A stretch of DNA of 64,000 nt from Sneathiella sp. (GTDB lineage: Bacteria; Pseudomonadota; Alphaproteobacteria; Sneathiellales; Sneathiellaceae), in NCBI RefSeq assembly GCF_002694385.1, contig NZ_NZMB01000017.1, positions 1 to 64,000 of the forward strand, given 5' to 3'. How positions within the stretch are numbered: position 1 is the first letter of the stretch; each line of letters starts with the position of its first letter. This document shows, one piece after another, positions 62,423-64,000 of this stretch. The notes under the pieces were generated by a model that saw only the letters and a program-made list of their open reading frames with translations, searched no databases and had not been told where the DNA came from. Position numbers and translations under genes: made by a program.

Positions 62423-63124
62423 TCAGCCTTTCAGGAGAAAATCTTTTGCTTCATTCAATTTGGCGGCCATGTAGTCGGAACCGTTATGGTCAGGATGGAA
62501 CTTTTTCATGAGCCTTCGATGTGCCGCTTTTATGTCGGCGATGCTTGCCGTCTCAGTGAGTTCGAGAATGGCAAGTGCTTCGGTGCGGGTCATGCCGCCG
62601 TTTGCCCCAGCACGCTGAGAATTGCGATTGTCCTTATCATCTTCCGCTTCTGCGTCGCTAAAATCTTCCCCATATTTGCGGCTGATGAAGCTTTCAAGGA
62701 TGGCAATGGTCCGCGCATCATCCTTTGCCTCACGGTAAAGCGCATCAATTTCAGAGCGGCTGAGAGAGGAAAGCTTAAGGCCTTCGAACGCGCCTTGCAG
62801 GATAGTGGCATCCATTTCGCCGCTGTCATGATCGAGGTTGGCGGCGAGCCAGAGCGTGTGCACGTCCGAAGTTTGCCCGTCGGAGGGCTTCCGGCTGCTA
62901 AATAGTGGTTTGTTGCGTAGAAAAAACAGGGCGGCAACAATGAAGGGAGGGGCGAGGGGAAAACGTCCGGTCAGGATGAAAAACCCGGCAAGGACGGCCG
63001 ACACCACTACCGCACTGATGCGCAATCCTTTCAGAATTTTTCCGGGATCGGCGTTGGCCAGCGCCTGACTGCCGACAATCAGGGCCAGAAACAGGAATAT
63101 CCCGATAATGAAATAGGCCAGCAT
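62423..63124 (-). CDS. Membrane-anchored J-domain protein
   Basis: A 233-aa protein with two or three hydrophobic segments at the N-terminus (about 1-20 and 33-70), a charged linker, and a J-domain-like C-terminus (about 175-233) with the HPD motif H210-P211-D212 (MKKFHPDHNGSD). The layout, membrane anchor first and J domain last, recalls mitochondrial Tim14/Pam18 and its bacterial relatives. Through HPD it would stimulate DnaK at the inner membrane; the client is unknown. It begins 5 nt after the VWA gene. Confidence 0.88.
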   Translation of the reverse strand: MLAYFIIGIFLFLALIVGSQALANADPGKILKGLRISAVVVSAVLAGFFILTGRFPLAPPFIVAALFFLRNKPLFSSRKPSDGQTSDVHTLWLAANLDHDSGEMDATILQGAFEGLKLSSLSRSEIDALYREAKDDARTIAILESFISRKYGEDFSDAEAEDDKDNRNSQRAGANGGMTRTEALAILELTETASIADIKAAHRRLMKKFHPDHNGSDYMAAKLNEAKDFLLKG

Positions 63125-63129
63125 GTCCG

Positions 63130-63837
63130 TTATTTGATCTGTTCGAGCAGCAGCGTTGCCTCGCGGGGCGATTTTTTGCTGAAATCGTTGAGCGCCTTGC
63201 GCCCTCCCGCCGCGTAGGCGGCAACAGCCCTGAGGAGCGTGCGCAGCATGGCCGCGCTGGCGCTATCAAAGCGGCAGTAGGCGCCGCCAGAGAGCTTGGC
63301 GATCTGCCGGAAACAGTTTTCGGCGATGCGGTCATGGCCTTCCTGAAAGACAAAAACCGGTACCTTCAGCATACCAAGCTGTCCCGCAAGATGGCACAGA
63401 TGATCCGCATCCTCTTCCATGCAGTCGCCGACATAGACGAGGGCGTTGATGCGGTCCTTTTTTGTCTGGCTCAAGGCGTGATTCAGCACTTTTTCGATCT
63501 GGGTATGGCCGCCGAGGCAAAATACGCGCGACATCGGGCGGATCAATGCCTTACTGTCCGTTGTCCAACGGGTCGCGCGGAATTCGCCAAATCCCCGAAA
63601 GAAGGCAACCTGGAGCTCCAGCCCGCCAATGGCGGCGGCCTCCTCAAACATTTCATGCTGTAAATGACTGGCCTGATCCCAAGTCGGCTGACGGCTGGCG
63701 GTTGCGTCAATGGCGAAGATCAGCCGACCGTTACGTCCGCTGCTGTTTTGCACCGGCGTTGCCGCGACCTTGCGTAAAAACTCAGCCACATCATCCTTAC
63801 CGGACGCGCCCGGCGTTTTCTCAATATTCTTCGCCAA
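63130..63837 (-). CDS. VWA-like domain protein of unknown function
   Basis: A protein of 235 aa from TTG 63837, or 266 aa from ATG 63930. I prefer TTG because AGGCGGA lies about 5 nt upstream and related proteins begin close to this point. The fold is a von Willebrand A-like Rossmann fold: LIFAIDATASRQPTWDQASH (metal-site-like DxTxS), LGGHTQIEKVLNHAL and NALVYVGDCMEED, followed by a C-terminal helix with AAYAAGGRKALNDF. The partner is unknown; the J-domain gene is 5 nt downstream in the same direction. Confidence 0.82.
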   Translation of the reverse strand: MAKNIEKTPGASGKDDVAEFLRKVAATPVQNSSGRNGRLIFAIDATASRQPTWDQASHLQHEMFEEAAAIGGLELQVAFFRGFGEFRATRWTTDSKALIRPMSRVFCLGGHTQIEKVLNHALSQTKKDRINALVYVGDCMEEDADHLCHLAGQLGMLKVPVFVFQEGHDRIAENCFRQIAKLSGGAYCRFDSASAAMLRTLLRAVAAYAAGGRKALNDFSKKSPREATLLLEQIK

Positions 63838-63942
63838 ATTCCGCCTGTCTCCTGTCCTGATCCTTCTTATTAAATAGGCGCTTTCGCCAGAAAATTCAAT
63901 TCGGGACGTAAGGCGTATGCGGGCGTTCATATAATCATTGAT

Positions 63943-64000
63943 ATGCCTGAGACGGCTGGTTATGCGGCCGGGTATCGCGGCGTGGGGCTTGCCATGTCCG
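63943..64000 (+). CDS. Possible start of a plus-strand gene (cut by window end)
   Basis: ATG 63943 opens a frame MPETAGYAAGYRGVGLAMS that runs off the window. It is divergent from the VWA gene. No clear Shine-Dalgarno sequence is present and the visible 19 residues are not enough to name a family. Confidence 0.25.
   Translation, partial: MPETAGYAAGYRGVGLAMS

Noticed and set aside
1-64000. CRISPR arrays, insertion sequences, prophage or integrase genes
   Set aside because: Looked for direct repeat arrays, transposase motifs and terminal inverted repeats; none seen. The tRNA-Leu gene has no integrase or duplicated 3' end nearby.

Overview
The window is chromosomal DNA from an alphaproteobacterium, of moderately high GC by eye. 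Evidence for this includes the tuf–S10–spc–alpha ribosomal superoperon without rpsD or rpmJ, an ATP12-type F1-ATPase chaperone gene, a MipZ division regulator, a DUF1489 gene, and a TTAA-N7-TTAAC CtrA-type box in front of a flagellar fliN gene. The order is not settled by the sequence. Almost every protein is an ordinary member of a known family. I see no prophage, insertion sequence or CRISPR array, so novelty is more likely in the non-coding DNA than in the proteins.

Region by region. (1) 1–14070: end of tuf, then 27 genes in one direction (ribosomal proteins, secY, adk, rpoA), interrupted by hairpins at tuf/rpsJ and rpsK/rpoA and by a near-consensus promoter in front of rpsM, and closed by a strong terminator. 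(2) 14100–18271: degP, rarA, crcB and an RluC-type pseudouridine synthase, each overlapping the next by 4 nt. (3) 18272–20380: a 385-nt structured leader and leuA. (4) 20408–25411: HAD phosphatase, ATP12, and propionyl-CoA carboxylase pccB–pccA. (5) 25392–27473: a soluble class III nucleotide cyclase with a Cys-rich N-terminus, lipB, fliN and tRNA-Leu(GAG). (6) 27681–29624: arsR–acr3–arsC arsenic operon. (7) 29848–33581: malic enzyme maeB and the magnesium channel mgtE. (8) 33586–45700: a LysR regulator divergent from a leucine/isovalerate degradation island (thioesterase, isovaleryl-CoA dehydrogenase, thiolase, second acyl-CoA dehydrogenase, DsbA-like isomerase, antisense SDR, methylcrotonyl-CoA carboxylase, methylglutaconyl-CoA hydratase, HMG-CoA lyase). 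(9) 45744–54674: DUF1489 gene, cytoplasmic molybdopterin oxidoreductase, a lipid A/Kdo operon (DUF374–waaA–lpxK–lpxL), a leucine dehydrogenase and a FAD oxidoreductase. (10) 54675–57610: a 536-bp non-coding stretch with possible RNA structure, mipZ, and a second ArsR unit with an ArsP-type permease. (11) 57764–63837: a small secreted protein, a VOC protein, the sugar-nucleotide set pgm–ugd–galU, a membrane J-domain protein and a VWA-like protein.

The clearest metabolic theme is branched-chain carbon. leuA makes leucine, leucine dehydrogenase deaminates it, the liu-type island takes isovaleryl-CoA to acetoacetate plus acetyl-CoA, and PccAB handles propionyl-CoA. A branched-chain keto-acid dehydrogenase is not in the window. 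The second theme is the envelope: Kdo transfer, lipid A phosphorylation and acylation, and UDP-glucose and UDP-glucuronate supply.

The items most worth a second look are the leuA leader, the 107-nt foldable element upstream of mipZ, paired operator copies bracketing the arsP promoter, the CtrA box at an isolated fliN, and a terminator encoded inside the last codons of the leucine dehydrogenase gene. All RNA folds and promoters were found by eye and not scored.
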